This document shows positions 16,974 to 25,293 of a stretch of DNA of 64,000 nucleotides, piece by piece; the stretch's first letter is position 1, and each line of letters opens with the position of its first letter. Made by a program: the position numbers and the translations under genes. The DNA comes from Croceicoccus naphthovorans (GTDB lineage Bacteria; Pseudomonadota; Alphaproteobacteria; Sphingomonadales; Sphingomonadaceae). Location of the stretch: assembly GCF_001028705.1 (NCBI RefSeq), contig NZ_CP011770.1, forward strand, positions 2,669,501 through 2,733,500, in the 5' to 3' direction. The notes below the pieces were generated by a model, which was not told where the DNA came from, did not search any database, and saw nothing but the letters and a program-made list of their open reading frames with translations.

Positions 16974-17750
16974 TCAGCCGCCCGTATCGGTCGTATTCGC
17001 CGCCGGTTCGGGCAGCACGACAACCGGCGCATCCGGGCCATATGGCACCGTCGCTGCGGGAGAGAGCGGGTTGGCGCGCGGGCGGACATAGGGCTTGCCA
17101 TAAGTCGCCAGATAGCTGGCATCCCACGCGGCGGCGGCGACGCTGTACGCTTCGTATTCGGTAAAGAAGTTCAGGAACACCGTCTCCAGCTGCGGCAGCA
17201 GTGTCGCGGCGGCGACATCCAGATCGCCCTTGCCCACAGTCATCAAATCGGTGCTGACATTGAAAGCCGCGGCGCAGAACCGGTCCAGCACTGGCGGCAT
17301 CGCGAAATAGTTGTAGACCTGCGTCATGTAGCGATCACGCACGTCCTTGTATCCCGGACCATATTTCTGGCGGAACTCGCTATCCAGCGCGCGGTTCGTG
17401 GCGGACAATTCGCGCGCGTGGGTTTTCAGGAATTCGCCATAGCGTTCGGCCATCGCCAGATGCTGTGGATCGGTGCAGTTCAGCGCTGCGACGTTATAGG
17501 CGGATCGCAGGTTCCATGTCGTCTGCGCCGAAGTCAGCCCCGCGTTCACCGTCTGGCGCACGCCCAGTGCATCCACGGTGGGCACGGTCAGCCCGTCCTG
17601 CGCATAGCCGGGAGCCATCGGGCGGGCGGGGAACGCGGCCTGCACTGCCGGTGGCGGTGGCGGGGGTGATGGCGGCGGCGGCGGGGTACAGCCCGAAAGG
17701 CCGGCGATCCCCGCCATTGCACCCAGTTTCACGATCTTCACGATCTTCAT
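16974..17750 (-). CDS. proline-rich lipoprotein of unknown function
   Basis: I start it at ATG 17750; an upstream in-frame GTG at 17756 is the alternative. The 258 residues begin [20 protein letters not shown], a lipoprotein signal with lipobox LSGC. A Pro/Ser stretch ([12 protein letters not shown]) follows that probably spans part of the periplasm. The rest is a single helical domain with [20 protein letters not shown] and [17 protein letters not shown], ending in a Pro/Ala tail. I recall similar hypothetical lipoproteins in sphingomonads but know no function. The stop is 96 bases from the tRNA. Confidence 0.75.
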   Translation of the reverse strand: MKIVKIVKLGAMAGIAGLSGCTPPPPPSPPPPPPAVQAAFPARPMAPGYAQDGLTVPTVDALGVRQTVNAGLTSAQTTWNLRSAYNVAALNCTDPQHLAMAERYGEFLKTHARELSATNRALDSEFRQKYGPGYKDVRDRYMTQVYNYFAMPPVLDRFCAAAFNVSTDLMTVGKGDLDVAAATLLPQLETVFLNFFTEYEAYSVAAAAWDASYLATYGKPYVRPRANPLSPAATVPYGPDAPVVVLPEPAANTTDTGG

Positions 17751-18026
17751 TGCCACCGTCCCGATCCTCTATCCGCAGAAATTCAACTATCCTGCCAGTG
17801 TGCATGATCCCGGCTTGCGGCAGGATTAAGACGATTGCCGACAGGGCGACGCTTTCATGCGCCGATGCGCCGCGCCGCGCATCAACCCCCTTGGCGCCAT
17901 CCACAAGCAATTGGGATGAGGCGACTGTCCGGCCCGACGGACCGTGAACGCACAAACGCCCGGCGCGGTGCGGGACCGGCCGGGCGTCTGGTCAGGCGGG
18001 CACGCGGCCCGCCGTCGATAATGAAC
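17751..18026. other. intergenic region between the lipoprotein and the Bax-inhibitor-1-like gene
   Basis: No gene is recognised in these 276 bases. The segment includes the upstream region of the lipoprotein gene. Confidence 0.35.
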
Positions 18027-18773
18027 TCAGTCGCGCTGGCCCATGAAGGCAAGCAGGAACTGGAACATGTTGATGAAGTCCAGATAGAGCGACAGCGCAC
18101 CAAGGATCACCGCCTTGCCGAGGAACTCGGTTCCAGCAAGGTGATAGTACTGCGCCTTCAGCCGCTGCGTGTCATAGGCGGTCAGACCGGCGAAGATCGC
18201 CACGCCGATAAAGCTGATCGCCCAGTAAAGCGCAGAGCTCTGCAGGAAGATATTGATGACCGACGCAATGATCAGGCCGATCACGCCCATGATCAGGAAG
18301 CTGCCGAAGCCCGACAGGTCTTTCTTCGTCGTATAGCCGAACAGCGAGAGACCCGCGAAAGCACCGGCCGTTGCGAAGAACGTCGCCGCGATCGATCCGC
18401 CCGTATATACGAGGAAGATCGTCGAGAGGCTCATACCCATCAGGACCGCGAAGCCCCAGAACAGTGCCTGCAGCGTGCCCTGAGAAAAGCGGTTCGCGCC
18501 AAAGCTCATCGCGAAAACGATCGCCAACGGCGCCAGCACGATCAGCCACATCGCGGGCGACTGAATGAGTGCGATACCGAAAGCTGTGTTCGCCATGGCG
18601 ATCGCAACGATGCCGGAAAGCAGCACGCCCGATGCCATATAGTTGTAGATGGACAGCATGTACTTGCGCAGGCCCGCATCGAAGCCGGCCCGCGTGCCCG
18701 GCACGCTTGCGTTCAGGCTCGGGGACGCGCCGAAGCCCTGTCGTGTGGGCTGGGGGTCGTTCCAGTTTGCCAT
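18027..18773 (-). CDS. Bax inhibitor-1/YccA family membrane protein
   Basis: The start is ATG 18773 (a TTG nine bases earlier is closer to the AGGAG and possible). The 248-residue protein has a soluble N-terminus of about 45 residues and then seven membrane helices. The end is a signature of the family: FAGLTAYDTQRLKAQYYHLA followed by KAVILGALSLYLDFINMFQF. The aspartates in AYDTQ and LYLDF correspond to the di-aspartyl pH sensor of BsYetJ-type calcium leak channels. In bacteria, YccA inhibits or is degraded by FtsH; other members leak calcium. Single-gene unit. Confidence 0.92.
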   Translation of the reverse strand: MANWNDPQPTRQGFGASPSLNASVPGTRAGFDAGLRKYMLSIYNYMASGVLLSGIVAIAMANTAFGIALIQSPAMWLIVLAPLAIVFAMSFGANRFSQGTLQALFWGFAVLMGMSLSTIFLVYTGGSIAATFFATAGAFAGLSLFGYTTKKDLSGFGSFLIMGVIGLIIASVINIFLQSSALYWAISFIGVAIFAGLTAYDTQRLKAQYYHLAGTEFLGKAVILGALSLYLDFINMFQFLLAFMGQRD

Positions 18774-18825
18774 TTTATCCAAAAACTCCTGTTCCGGCCC
18801 TCACAAGACGGGGCCGTGTCCCGAC

Positions 18826-18850
18826 AATATCGCCATTCCACGGCGATATT
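18826..18850. repeat. perfect 9-bp inverted repeat between proC and the Bax-inhibitor-1-like gene
   Basis: AATATCGCC-attccac-GGCGATATT can form a hairpin. It lies downstream of proC and upstream of the YccA-like gene, both on the minus strand. No T run follows, so it could equally be an operator in the promoter region of the downstream gene. Confidence 0.5.
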
Positions 18851-18936
18851 TCAAGTAAAACCGGTGTATCGAGATGTATCGCAAAGCCCTGAATATCAAG
18901 GAAAACAGCGCATTAACCTTATGGCAAGCCCGAATC

Positions 18937-19743
18937 CTAGCCTCCGCGACGCGCTTCTTCCGCCATTTCAGCCCCGCGCCGCGCGGCGGCGCGCAGGGTA
19001 TCGGTGATCAGATCGAGCAGCCGATTATTGGCATCCAGCGTGTCCAGCCCGGCCTGCGTCGTCCCACCGGGCGAAGCGACGCGGCGTGCCAGGTCACCGG
19101 GCGAAACATCGCTCTGCGCGGCAAGCGCCGACGCGCCTTCGACCGTGGCGAGTGCAAGCCGCTGCGCCTGTTCCTCGGGCAAGCCAAGTGACGTCGCTGC
19201 AGCGCCCAAGGCATCGATAAAGCGATAGACGAAAGCCGGCCCCGATCCCGCCAAAGCGGTCACGAGGTCGAAGTGCCCTTCATCGATCCACTCGCCCTGC
19301 CCCAGCGGTGCGGTCAGCGCCTCGACCATCGCGGTCTGGGCGTCGCTCAGCCCCTCGCCCGCCAAGGCGATCGGCGATTTGCCGAGTGCCGCCGACAGGT
19401 TCGGCATAATGCGAACGATGCCGCCCGCACGCGGAAACCGCTGCGCCAGCGTCTCCCACTCCACCCCTGCGAGCAACGAAAGCAGGACGGTATTGGGCCC
19501 CATTACTGGCTCGATTCCCGGCACGGCATCGGCCAGCCCCTGCGGCTTGATCGCCAGCTGCACCGCGTCGAACTCGCCTTCGGGCACTTCGCGCAATAGC
19601 GTGACGCCGTCGGCAACGGTTTCCAGATAGGGATCGACAACGGTAAACGTCTCGGGCGCAACACCGCCACGCAGCCATCCGGCCAGCATCGCGCCGCCCA
19701 TGTTGCCACACCCGATCAACAGCATCTTGCGGGGCAAAGTCAT
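18937..19743 (-). CDS. proC: pyrroline-5-carboxylate reductase
   Basis: The 268-residue enzyme reduces pyrroline-5-carboxylate to proline with NAD(P)H. It begins LLIGCGNMGGAMLAGWL, the ProC Rossmann motif, and shows AIKPQ, RIMPN and DLVTALAGSGPAFVYRFI in the middle. VASPGGTTQAGLDTLD at about residues 218-233 is the ProC signature. Length and order fit the family. It is preceded four bases away by the YbjN-domain gene on the same strand, so the two are probably co-transcribed, as in other alphaproteobacteria. Confidence 0.96.
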   Translation of the reverse strand: MTLPRKMLLIGCGNMGGAMLAGWLRGGVAPETFTVVDPYLETVADGVTLLREVPEGEFDAVQLAIKPQGLADAVPGIEPVMGPNTVLLSLLAGVEWETLAQRFPRAGGIVRIMPNLSAALGKSPIALAGEGLSDAQTAMVEALTAPLGQGEWIDEGHFDLVTALAGSGPAFVYRFIDALGAAATSLGLPEEQAQRLALATVEGASALAAQSDVSPGDLARRVASPGGTTQAGLDTLDANNRLLDLITDTLRAAARRGAEMAEEARRGG

Positions 19744-19747
19744 CGGC

Positions 19748-20254
19748 TCAGGCCTCTCCCGCTGCGTCGATCAAGGCACCGGCCAGCGCCTCCGCCGGGC
19801 TGCGTCCGCCCCACAGGACGAACTGAAACGCGGGATAGAACCGGTCACATTCCTCGACCGCATGTTCCACCGCCATCTGCGCCTGTCCAATGCTGAGCAG
19901 GCCTTCGTCGCCCACCATCAAACCGTGGCGGTACAGTAGCACCGACCCCTGCGACCACAAGTCGAAATGCCCCAGCCAGAGCTGTTCGTTGACGAGACTC
20001 ATCAGCTCGAACATCTGCGTCCGCTTGTCGTCACCAACGCGGATTTCGGGCAGGCAGAGCAGCTGCAGGACATGATCCTCGCGCCGCCAGATCGCGCGGA
20101 ACTGATACTTCGCCCAGGCGCCTTGGACTTCGCCCGAAACCTCGTCCTCGCCGATCATTTCATAGGGCCAGCCCCGCGCTTCGAACAGCGAGACGAGCGT
20201 GTCGACGGGCGCTTCGTCGTCCGCGCGTTCTGCTTCGTGCCGGTCTGCTCTCAT
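19748..20254 (-). CDS. YbjN-domain protein (putative sensory/chaperone-like)
   Basis: ATG 20254 gives a 168-residue protein; upstream codons in the same frame do not look coding. It contains the YbjN fold: LVSLFEARGWPYEMIGEDE, YQFRAIWRREDHVLQLLCLP, MFELMSLVNEQLWLGHFDLW and GLLSIGQAQMAVEHAVEECD. This is the layout of a type III secretion chaperone-like domain. YbjN in E. coli affects motility and stress responses; the mechanism is unknown. It lies immediately upstream of proC and downstream of the TPR gene. Confidence 0.85.
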   Translation of the reverse strand: MRADRHEAERADDEAPVDTLVSLFEARGWPYEMIGEDEVSGEVQGAWAKYQFRAIWRREDHVLQLLCLPEIRVGDDKRTQMFELMSLVNEQLWLGHFDLWSQGSVLLYRHGLMVGDEGLLSIGQAQMAVEHAVEECDRFYPAFQFVLWGGRSPAEALAGALIDAAGEA

Positions 20255-20408
20255 GCGCGTGTCCAATCGCGTTGGGGGTTGCCTCTCACGTGCCCTGATG
20301 AATCGGAACCCATCCTGTGCACAATGCGTTGCCCACCGTGCGCTGGGCAAAACTACAACGAGCTGTGCGTACGTTGTGGACAAGCTCCCAAAGCGTCAGT
20401 GGCCAGCG
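20255..20408. other. gap between the TPR gene and the YbjN gene
   Basis: There are about 150 bases without a gene here. It probably carries the promoter of the YbjN-proC pair. I see no clear terminator after the TPR gene. Confidence 0.35.
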
Positions 20409-21317
20409 TCAGTCGTCGCCGTCGTCCAGCCAACCCGCGCCGATCCGGCGGCGCGGTGCGCGTTCTGCCTGCACCGCCCGGTTCGCCGACATGGGAGGCA
20501 GGACCGACGGGAACAGTCCCAGATGGGCCGCCGCCGCCTGCTGCGCGCGCGAAAGATTGGGCAAGACGTCCATGTATGGTCCGATCGATCCGGCCAAATC
20601 GGACGGCAATATCCGCCCCAGCACTTCGCGCGCCTCTGCCGGGCGCCCGTTGATGGCGAGCATAAACGCCTGCATCCGCCATGCTGCCGCATCCTGTACG
20701 TGAAGCAGCGGCTTCAGCATCGCCTCACCCGTCTCGTACTCCCCGCTGATCGACAGGCTGAGAGCATAGCGTCGCAGCACCTCGTCATCGGGCGCGCTGC
20801 GGTGCGCGCGGGCGTAATAGAACTGGGCCGAGGGCTGGTCGCCGATCAGGTCGTAGCCCAGCGCGCGATCCGCAGCGAAAGCATCGAGCGGAGCGCCCAG
20901 CTTGTCGGCCATAGAGAACAATGCCAGCCCCTCCCGCGGGCGGGCGCGGTGTATTTCTATCGCTCCGTTCGCGGCCACAATGATCGGATCGTTGGGTGCA
21001 AGCTGCTGCGCCCGCCGCGCATAAGTCGCCGCCGTGTCCAGGTTGCCCAGCCGCATCGCCGCACGAATCGCATCGCGCAGCGCCGATACGTCCGACCCGT
21101 TGGTCTTCAACCGTTCCTGCGCGTTCTCCAACGCCCGCTCGTTCGTGCCGGGCGGCGTGCGAAACTGCGCATGGGCGGGCACGGCGGACAGGCTCGCCGC
21201 CACGCCCGCAAGCAGAAGCGCCGCCGCGAACCGGTCGCGGCGGCGCCACCAATTGCCTGTCAGCCGCTTAACGGTTGTTGCGACCAAGGAAGCGCGGAAT
21301 GTTAAGCGCTGCACCAT
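20409..21317 (-). CDS. exported TPR-like protein overlapping the 3' end of ftsZ
   Basis: The protein has an N-terminal signal sequence ([20 protein letters not shown], cleavage after AHA). TPR-like helices follow: [40 protein letters not shown] and [24 protein letters not shown] repeats. It ends in an Arg-rich tail and DDGDD. Three possible ATGs (21338, 21329, 21317) all lie inside ftsZ, in the segment that codes for the Asp run of FtsZ in another frame. I list the last, which is uncertain. It follows ftsZ on the same strand with at least a 50-base overlap, so it is probably made from the ftsZ transcript. A role near the division site is a guess from position only. Confidence 0.75.
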   Translation of the reverse strand: MVQRLTFRASLVATTVKRLTGNWWRRRDRFAAALLLAGVAASLSAVPAHAQFRTPPGTNERALENAQERLKTNGSDVSALRDAIRAAMRLGNLDTAATYARRAQQLAPNDPIIVAANGAIEIHRARPREGLALFSMADKLGAPLDAFAADRALGYDLIGDQPSAQFYYARAHRSAPDDEVLRRYALSLSISGEYETGEAMLKPLLHVQDAAAWRMQAFMLAINGRPAEAREVLGRILPSDLAGSIGPYMDVLPNLSRAQQAAAAHLGLFPSVLPPMSANRAVQAERAPRRRIGAGWLDDGDD

Positions 21318-22743
21318 CGTCGTCGTCATCGTCGTCATAGCGGGTCGGTTCGGGCGAGGACGGGCGCGACAGGCTCGTCATCCGTTCGAACAGAGTGCTG
21401 CCGCCGCTGCTCGGCGCTGGGGTCGACTGCTGCGGGGCGGGCGCGGGTGCGGGCTGCGGCGCAACCGGACGCGGCGCGGGCGCTTCATAGGCTTGCGGTT
21501 GCGGCCATCCGCCACCGACGGCGGGACGCTCGTTCTGTTGCTCGAAATCGCCGCCCAGCAGCAGTTCGTCCGAACCGCCGCCGTTGGGCTGCTGGGCCGC
21601 GGCCTCCACCTCGTCGCTCAATTCCAGCGAAAGGTCGAGCGGATCTTCCTGCGGCACGGGCTGTGCCGGTGCGGCTTGCGGCGCGGCAGCCGGAGTGACC
21701 ACCCCGGCACGCATCGGCGCGCGGCCCGAACCCAGCGAGAAGCTCTGCGGGCTCTGCACGGCCTGAATCTGTTCTGCCGACTGGTCGATGCCGGTGGCGA
21801 CGACCGAGACGCGGATCTTGCCTGCCAGATCGGGGTTGAACGCCGAACCCCAGATGATGTTCGCATCGGGATCGACCAGTTCGCGGATGTGGTTCGCGGC
21901 CTCGTCCACTTCCATCAGGCGCATGTCTTCGCCGCCGATGATCGAGACGATGACGCCCTTCGCGCCCGCCATCGACACACCGTCGAGCAGCGGATTGGCA
22001 ATGGCCTTTTCGGCAGCCTCCAGCGCGCGGTTGTCGCCGTCCGCTTCGCCGGTGCCCATCATTGCCTTGCCCATCTCGCCCATCACCGAACGCACGTCGG
22101 CAAAGTCGAGGTTGATGAGGCCCGGCATGACCATCAGGTCGGTGATCGAGCGCACGCCTTGCTGAAGCACTTCGTCTGCGAGCCCGAAGGCTTCCTTGAA
22201 CGTCGTGTCGGGGCTGGCGACAAGGAACAGGTTCTGGTTCGGGATGACGATCAGGGTATCGACATGCTTCTGCAGCTCCTCGATCCCCGCCTCGGCACTG
22301 CGCATCCGGCGCGAACCTTCGAACATGAAAGGCTTGGTCACGACGCCTACCGTCAGCACGCCCTTGTCGCGCGCGGCCTTGGCGATGACGGGGGCTGCAC
22401 CGGTGCCGGTACCGCCGCCCATGCCCGCGGCGATGAAGCACATGTGGACGCCATCCAGCATCCGGTCGATCTCGTGCAACGTTTCCTCTGCCGCCGCGCG
22501 CCCGACTTCGGGCCGCGATCCGGCGCCAAGGCCCTGCGTGATTTCGGGGCCAAGCTGAATGCGATCTTCGGCCACTGCGTTGTTCAACGCCTGCGCGTCG
22601 GTATTGGCGACGACGAAATCGACGCCCTCGATCTCGGCCTGGATCATGTTGGCGATGGCGTTGCCGCCCGCCCCGCCGACACCGATCACGGTGATGCGCG
22701 GCCGAAGCTCCTCGACTGCCGGTGGACCGATGTTGATGCTCAT
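21268..22743 (-). CDS. ftsZ: cell division protein FtsZ
   Basis: ATG 22743 has GGAG just upstream. The 491-residue tubulin homologue assembles the Z ring. It shows [16 protein letters not shown] at the start, the GTP loop [15 protein letters not shown], the catalytic T7 loop [11 protein letters not shown] and ISIIGG-type strands. After residue 320 comes a long Pro/Ala/Gln linker typical of alphaproteobacteria and then a run of seven Asp. The conserved tail [11 protein letters not shown] binds FtsA and other partners. Unlike the usual order, ftsA is not adjacent: 1.3 kb with two unrelated genes separates them, and a gene on the opposite strand lies directly upstream, so ftsZ must have its own promoter between 22744 and 22906. 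Confidence 0.98.
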   Translation of the reverse strand: MSINIGPPAVEELRPRITVIGVGGAGGNAIANMIQAEIEGVDFVVANTDAQALNNAVAEDRIQLGPEITQGLGAGSRPEVGRAAAEETLHEIDRMLDGVHMCFIAAGMGGGTGTGAAPVIAKAARDKGVLTVGVVTKPFMFEGSRRMRSAEAGIEELQKHVDTLIVIPNQNLFLVASPDTTFKEAFGLADEVLQQGVRSITDLMVMPGLINLDFADVRSVMGEMGKAMMGTGEADGDNRALEAAEKAIANPLLDGVSMAGAKGVIVSIIGGEDMRLMEVDEAANHIRELVDPDANIIWGSAFNPDLAGKIRVSVVATGIDQSAEQIQAVQSPQSFSLGSGRAPMRAGVVTPAAAPQAAPAQPVPQEDPLDLSLELSDEVEAAAQQPNGGGSDELLLGGDFEQQNERPAVGGGWPQPQAYEAPAPRPVAPQPAPAPAPQQSTPAPSSGGSTLFERMTSLSRPSSPEPTRYDDDDDDDGAALNIPRFLGRNNR

Positions 22744-22906
22744 GGAAATCTCCGCAAAGTCGCCGTTTCGGGCGTGCCCCGATTTAACCCTGATATTGGC
22801 ACAGAACGATTCGCCGGGGCAAAGCAAATACGGGGATTTCCACACCTGTCATCGGGCTGGCAGGGCGACATATCGACAGTTGGCCGGGAAAGGGTAGGCT
22901 AAGGGC
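22744..22906. promoter_or_regulatory. divergent promoter region between ftsZ and the LRR-like gene
   Basis: Both genes start from this 163-base gap. It includes one GATTC (a GANTC, the CcrM methylation sequence) at about 22808 and a TTTAACCC, half of a CtrA-like box. Neither is sufficient to claim control. A ggGGATTTCC stretch lies near 22832. Confidence 0.35.
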
Positions 22907-23572
22907 ATGGAAAAGGACGAATTCAGCGAGGCACTGGGCATCGGGCCAGAGTCCGACATGGGCGTGCACCACCGCGAGAAGAACTCGTTTCGCGGGATTT
23001 CAACGCGCAAGAAGTTGCGGTTCCTGACCGCCAGCGCGGTGAACCAGGACTTCTTCGACGAGATTTGCGAGTTGGACCAACTGGAAGAGCTACGCCTCGA
23101 ATGGCCGGTCACCGCCGAAACGATCGAGGGGCTGGCGCGGCTCAAGAACCTGAAGAAGCTGCGACTCGATTCCCCGCGCAACATCACCGATTTCACCCCG
23201 CTAACGCGAATGCCCCGGCTGACCCACCTCGATATCGAGAATGCCAAGCATCTCTATGACTTGCGCTGGATTCGCCCTTTGAAAGATCGGCTGGTCAAGC
23301 TGAACCTCGACGGGTCGATCAACACGACGCAAAAGCTGGAAAGCCTCGACCCGCTGGACGGTTTCGCGTTCGAGGAACTGTGGCTGGTGACGACGACGGT
23401 GAAGGACAAGGACCTGTCCCCGCTGATCACCTGCCGCAACCTGAAGAAACTGCGCTGCGCCAAATCGGTCTCGACCTTCGAGGGCTTCATGGCACTGGCC
23501 GACGCGCGGCCCGACATCGCCTGCGACTGGTTCAGCCCGGAGCACTGGCCGGGGCGGAAGTGGCGGCGGTGA
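22907..23572 (+). CDS. leucine-rich-repeat-like protein
   Basis: The 221-residue protein starts at ATG 22907 after AGGG. It contains at least five irregular LRR units: LDQLEELRLEWPVTAETIEG, LKNLKKLRLDSPRNITDFTP and MPRLTHLDIENAKHLYDLRW, then DRLVKLNLDGSINTTQKLES and CRNLKKLRCAKSVSTFEGFM. There is no signal peptide or membrane helix, so it is cytoplasmic. LRR proteins serve as binding surfaces; the partner is unknown. It lies on the opposite strand between ftsZ and the small gene downstream of ftsA, interrupting the conserved ftsA-ftsZ pairing. Confidence 0.7.
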   Translation: MEKDEFSEALGIGPESDMGVHHREKNSFRGISTRKKLRFLTASAVNQDFFDEICELDQLEELRLEWPVTAETIEGLARLKNLKKLRLDSPRNITDFTPLTRMPRLTHLDIENAKHLYDLRWIRPLKDRLVKLNLDGSINTTQKLESLDPLDGFAFEELWLVTTTVKDKDLSPLITCRNLKKLRCAKSVSTFEGFMALADARPDIACDWFSPEHWPGRKWRR

Positions 23573-23580
23573 GTGATAGA

Positions 23581-23606
23581 CTAACAACCCGATTGCGCAC
23601 ATTCAA
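23581..23606 (+). repeat. direct repeat copy 1 flanking a small gene
   Basis: This 26-base sequence, beginning CTAACAACCCGATTGCGCAC, matches 22 of 26 bases with the copy at 23969-23994. It covers the last codons and 3' flank of the minus-strand gene at 23603-23941. The two copies are 388 bases apart. Confidence 0.7.
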
Positions 23607-23941
23607 TTTGCGGGCGGGGTAATCGTCCAACTGGCCGTGTAGTCGGGGTCCACGACCATTTCCCCTGTGCTCCTCAATCGATAAGAACCCGACTTAGCGG
23701 CGAAGAATGCTCTCAAGTCTGGCGGAAGGGTGTAGGTTTCTCCAAGCCGGCTGCCTTCCAAGCGCAGCCTGATTCCGCGAGCAGGGTCCGCGTCCATAAC
23801 CGTGCCGAACATCTGCTCCAGTCGGTCGCCTGCTGGCTCTTCATAGGTGATGCCGACAATGACAGTCGCGCCACAAAGTTCTTTAGCAAAAGCTTGGTCC
23901 CACGCGGGTCGATTGTTTGATTTGCGGAAGGGCCATTTCAT
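23603..23941 (-). CDS. small protein of unknown function between ftsA and ftsZ
   Basis: The 112-residue protein starts MKWPFRKSNNRPAWDQAFAK and continues ATVIVGITYEEPAGDRLEQM, FGTVMDADPARGIRLRLEG and YTLPPDLRAFFAAKSGSYRL. It ends RSTGEMVVDPDYTASWTI. It looks like a compact beta-rich cytoplasmic domain with no signal peptide. I do not recognise the family, though the GSYRLRSTGE(M/V)V.DPD.T ending is distinctive and reminds me of small proteins sometimes found near polymorphic-toxin immunity genes. A diverged copy of its 3' flank lies upstream (23969-23994), suggesting a former tandem duplicate. It is downstream of ftsA on the same strand. Confidence 0.6.
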   Translation of the reverse strand: MKWPFRKSNNRPAWDQAFAKELCGATVIVGITYEEPAGDRLEQMFGTVMDADPARGIRLRLEGSRLGETYTLPPDLRAFFAAKSGSYRLRSTGEMVVDPDYTASWTITPPAN

Positions 23942-23968
23942 TCAACAGGCTTAGCAGCTTCAGGTCGG

Positions 23969-23994
23969 CTAACCACCCCATTGCGGACATTCAG
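23969..23994 (+). repeat. direct repeat copy 2 flanking a small gene
   Basis: This 26-base copy begins CTAACCACCCCATTGCGGAC and differs from copy 1 (23581-23606) at four positions. On the minus strand both copies follow a TGA and read TGAATGTsCGCAAT. This suggests the 3' end of a lost paralogue of the gene at 23603-23941. Confidence 0.65.
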
Positions 23995-24008
23995 GCGCTC
24001 AAGCCACC

Positions 24009-24031
24009 AAGCCAAAGTACCACTTTGGCTT
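24009..24031 (-). terminator. strong hairpin just downstream of ftsA
   Basis: AAGCCAAAGT-acc-ACTTTGGCTT is a perfect 10-bp stem with a 3-nt loop, six bases after the ftsA stop on the minus strand. No T run follows, so a Rho-independent terminator is not certain. It marks the 3' end of the dcw transcript unit as I see it. Confidence 0.5.
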
Positions 24032-24036
24032 GATCG

Positions 24037-25293
24037 TCAAAAATACTCCCGTATCGCCCGCATCACCCGCGCGGGCAGGTTCATCCGCCCGAACCGCGCC
24101 GTCGTCTGCCATGTCGATCCGTGGGTGCGAATGTCGATCGGGTCCGCCGCGGCGTAGATTACCAGCCCCGCCAGCGCGGCAAAGCCCGGTGTCGCGTGCG
24201 CTTCGGGCAGACCCTTCATCGCCGGGGGGCGCCCGGTGCGGACCGGTTTGGCCAGCGCCTGCTGCACATAATCGGCAAGGCCCGCCAGTTCCGCGCCGCC
24301 GCCAGTCAGCACGATCTGCCGCCCGTTGCCGCCGCGCCCGGTCACGAATCCCAGCCCTTTCAGCGCCTTGGCCACGTCCTCGGTCCAACGCGAAAGCTGG
24401 CCGTTGATCGTGCTGATCAGGTCGGCGCGGGGAATTTCCTCACCGCCATCGGTGAGGGGGATTTTCTCGCGATGGTCGGTCGGGCTGGCGATGGCGCTGC
24501 CGTAGACGCATTTGAGCCGCTCTGCCTGCGCGCGGCGCACGCCGAAGGCCCCGGCCACGCTGTCGGTCAGGTCATTGGAGCCGTAGGGTAGGACCGTCAC
24601 GCCCACCAGCATCCCGCCGACGTGGACCGAAACGTGGGTGACTTCCGCGCCGAAATCGACGACCGCAACGCCCAGTTCGCGCTCTTCCTCTGTCAAACAG
24701 GCATGGCCGCTTGCGACCGCCGCGCCGACAACGCCCTCAACTTCAAGATGCGCGCTCTGCACCGCTTCCATCAGGTTGCGTAAGGGGCCCGCCTCGGCCT
24801 CCATCACGTGGACCGCAACGGCCAGCCGCTGGGCATGAAGCCCGCGCGGGTTCGACACGCCCTGCGCGCCGTCCAGCACGTAATGCGCGGGCTGAGCATG
24901 GAGTACGACCTTGGGCTCGCCCACTTGCGGCACGATGCGTTCCCGCGCTTCGGCCAAGAGGTATTCGACGTCGTCCTGATCGATCCGGCGACCGCCGATC
25001 TCGATATCGACCTCGCGGATCTCGCTCATCAGGCCTGCGTTGGCGCAACCGATCCACACGCTCGACACTTGCGTATCGGCGGCGCGTTCGGCGCGTTCGA
25101 TGGCGTCGCGAATGGCGTGCGTGGCCGCGTCCATGTCGGTGACATAGCCGCGCCGGATGCCGTCCGCCGCGCGGTGGCCGGAACCGAGCACGATCATCTC
25201 GCCATCGCCCGTCAGCCCCGCGATCATCGCGGAAATGCGGAACGACCCGATGTTGATCGCGCCGAACACCTTTTCGATCCGTAGGTTCGCCAT
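24037..25293 (-). CDS. ftsA: cell division protein FtsA
   Basis: The 418-residue actin-like protein tethers FtsZ to the membrane. Its start overlaps the ftsQ stop (TGATG). Features include MANLRIEKVFGAINIGSFRI (phosphate 1 region, slightly divergent from the usual DIGT), GVAVVDFGAEVTHVSV (phosphate 2), IVLTGGGAELAGL (adenosine motif) and the 1C-type segment between. The C-terminal end ARFGRMNLPARVMRAIREYF is the amphipathic membrane-targeting helix. It is the last gene of the overlapping mraZ-ftsA run; a hairpin follows and ftsZ is not next. Confidence 0.97.
   Translation of the reverse strand: MANLRIEKVFGAINIGSFRISAMIAGLTGDGEMIVLGSGHRAADGIRRGYVTDMDAATHAIRDAIERAERAADTQVSSVWIGCANAGLMSEIREVDIEIGGRRIDQDDVEYLLAEARERIVPQVGEPKVVLHAQPAHYVLDGAQGVSNPRGLHAQRLAVAVHVMEAEAGPLRNLMEAVQSAHLEVEGVVGAAVASGHACLTEEERELGVAVVDFGAEVTHVSVHVGGMLVGVTVLPYGSNDLTDSVAGAFGVRRAQAERLKCVYGSAIASPTDHREKIPLTDGGEEIPRADLISTINGQLSRWTEDVAKALKGLGFVTGRGGNGRQIVLTGGGAELAGLADYVQQALAKPVRTGRPPAMKGLPEAHATPGFAALAGLVIYAAADPIDIRTHGSTWQTTARFGRMNLPARVMRAIREYF

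Noticed and set aside
21034..22902. A 622-codon + strand frame opposite ftsZ
   Set aside because: Arg/His-rich antisense translation with no motif; ftsZ on the other strand is certain.
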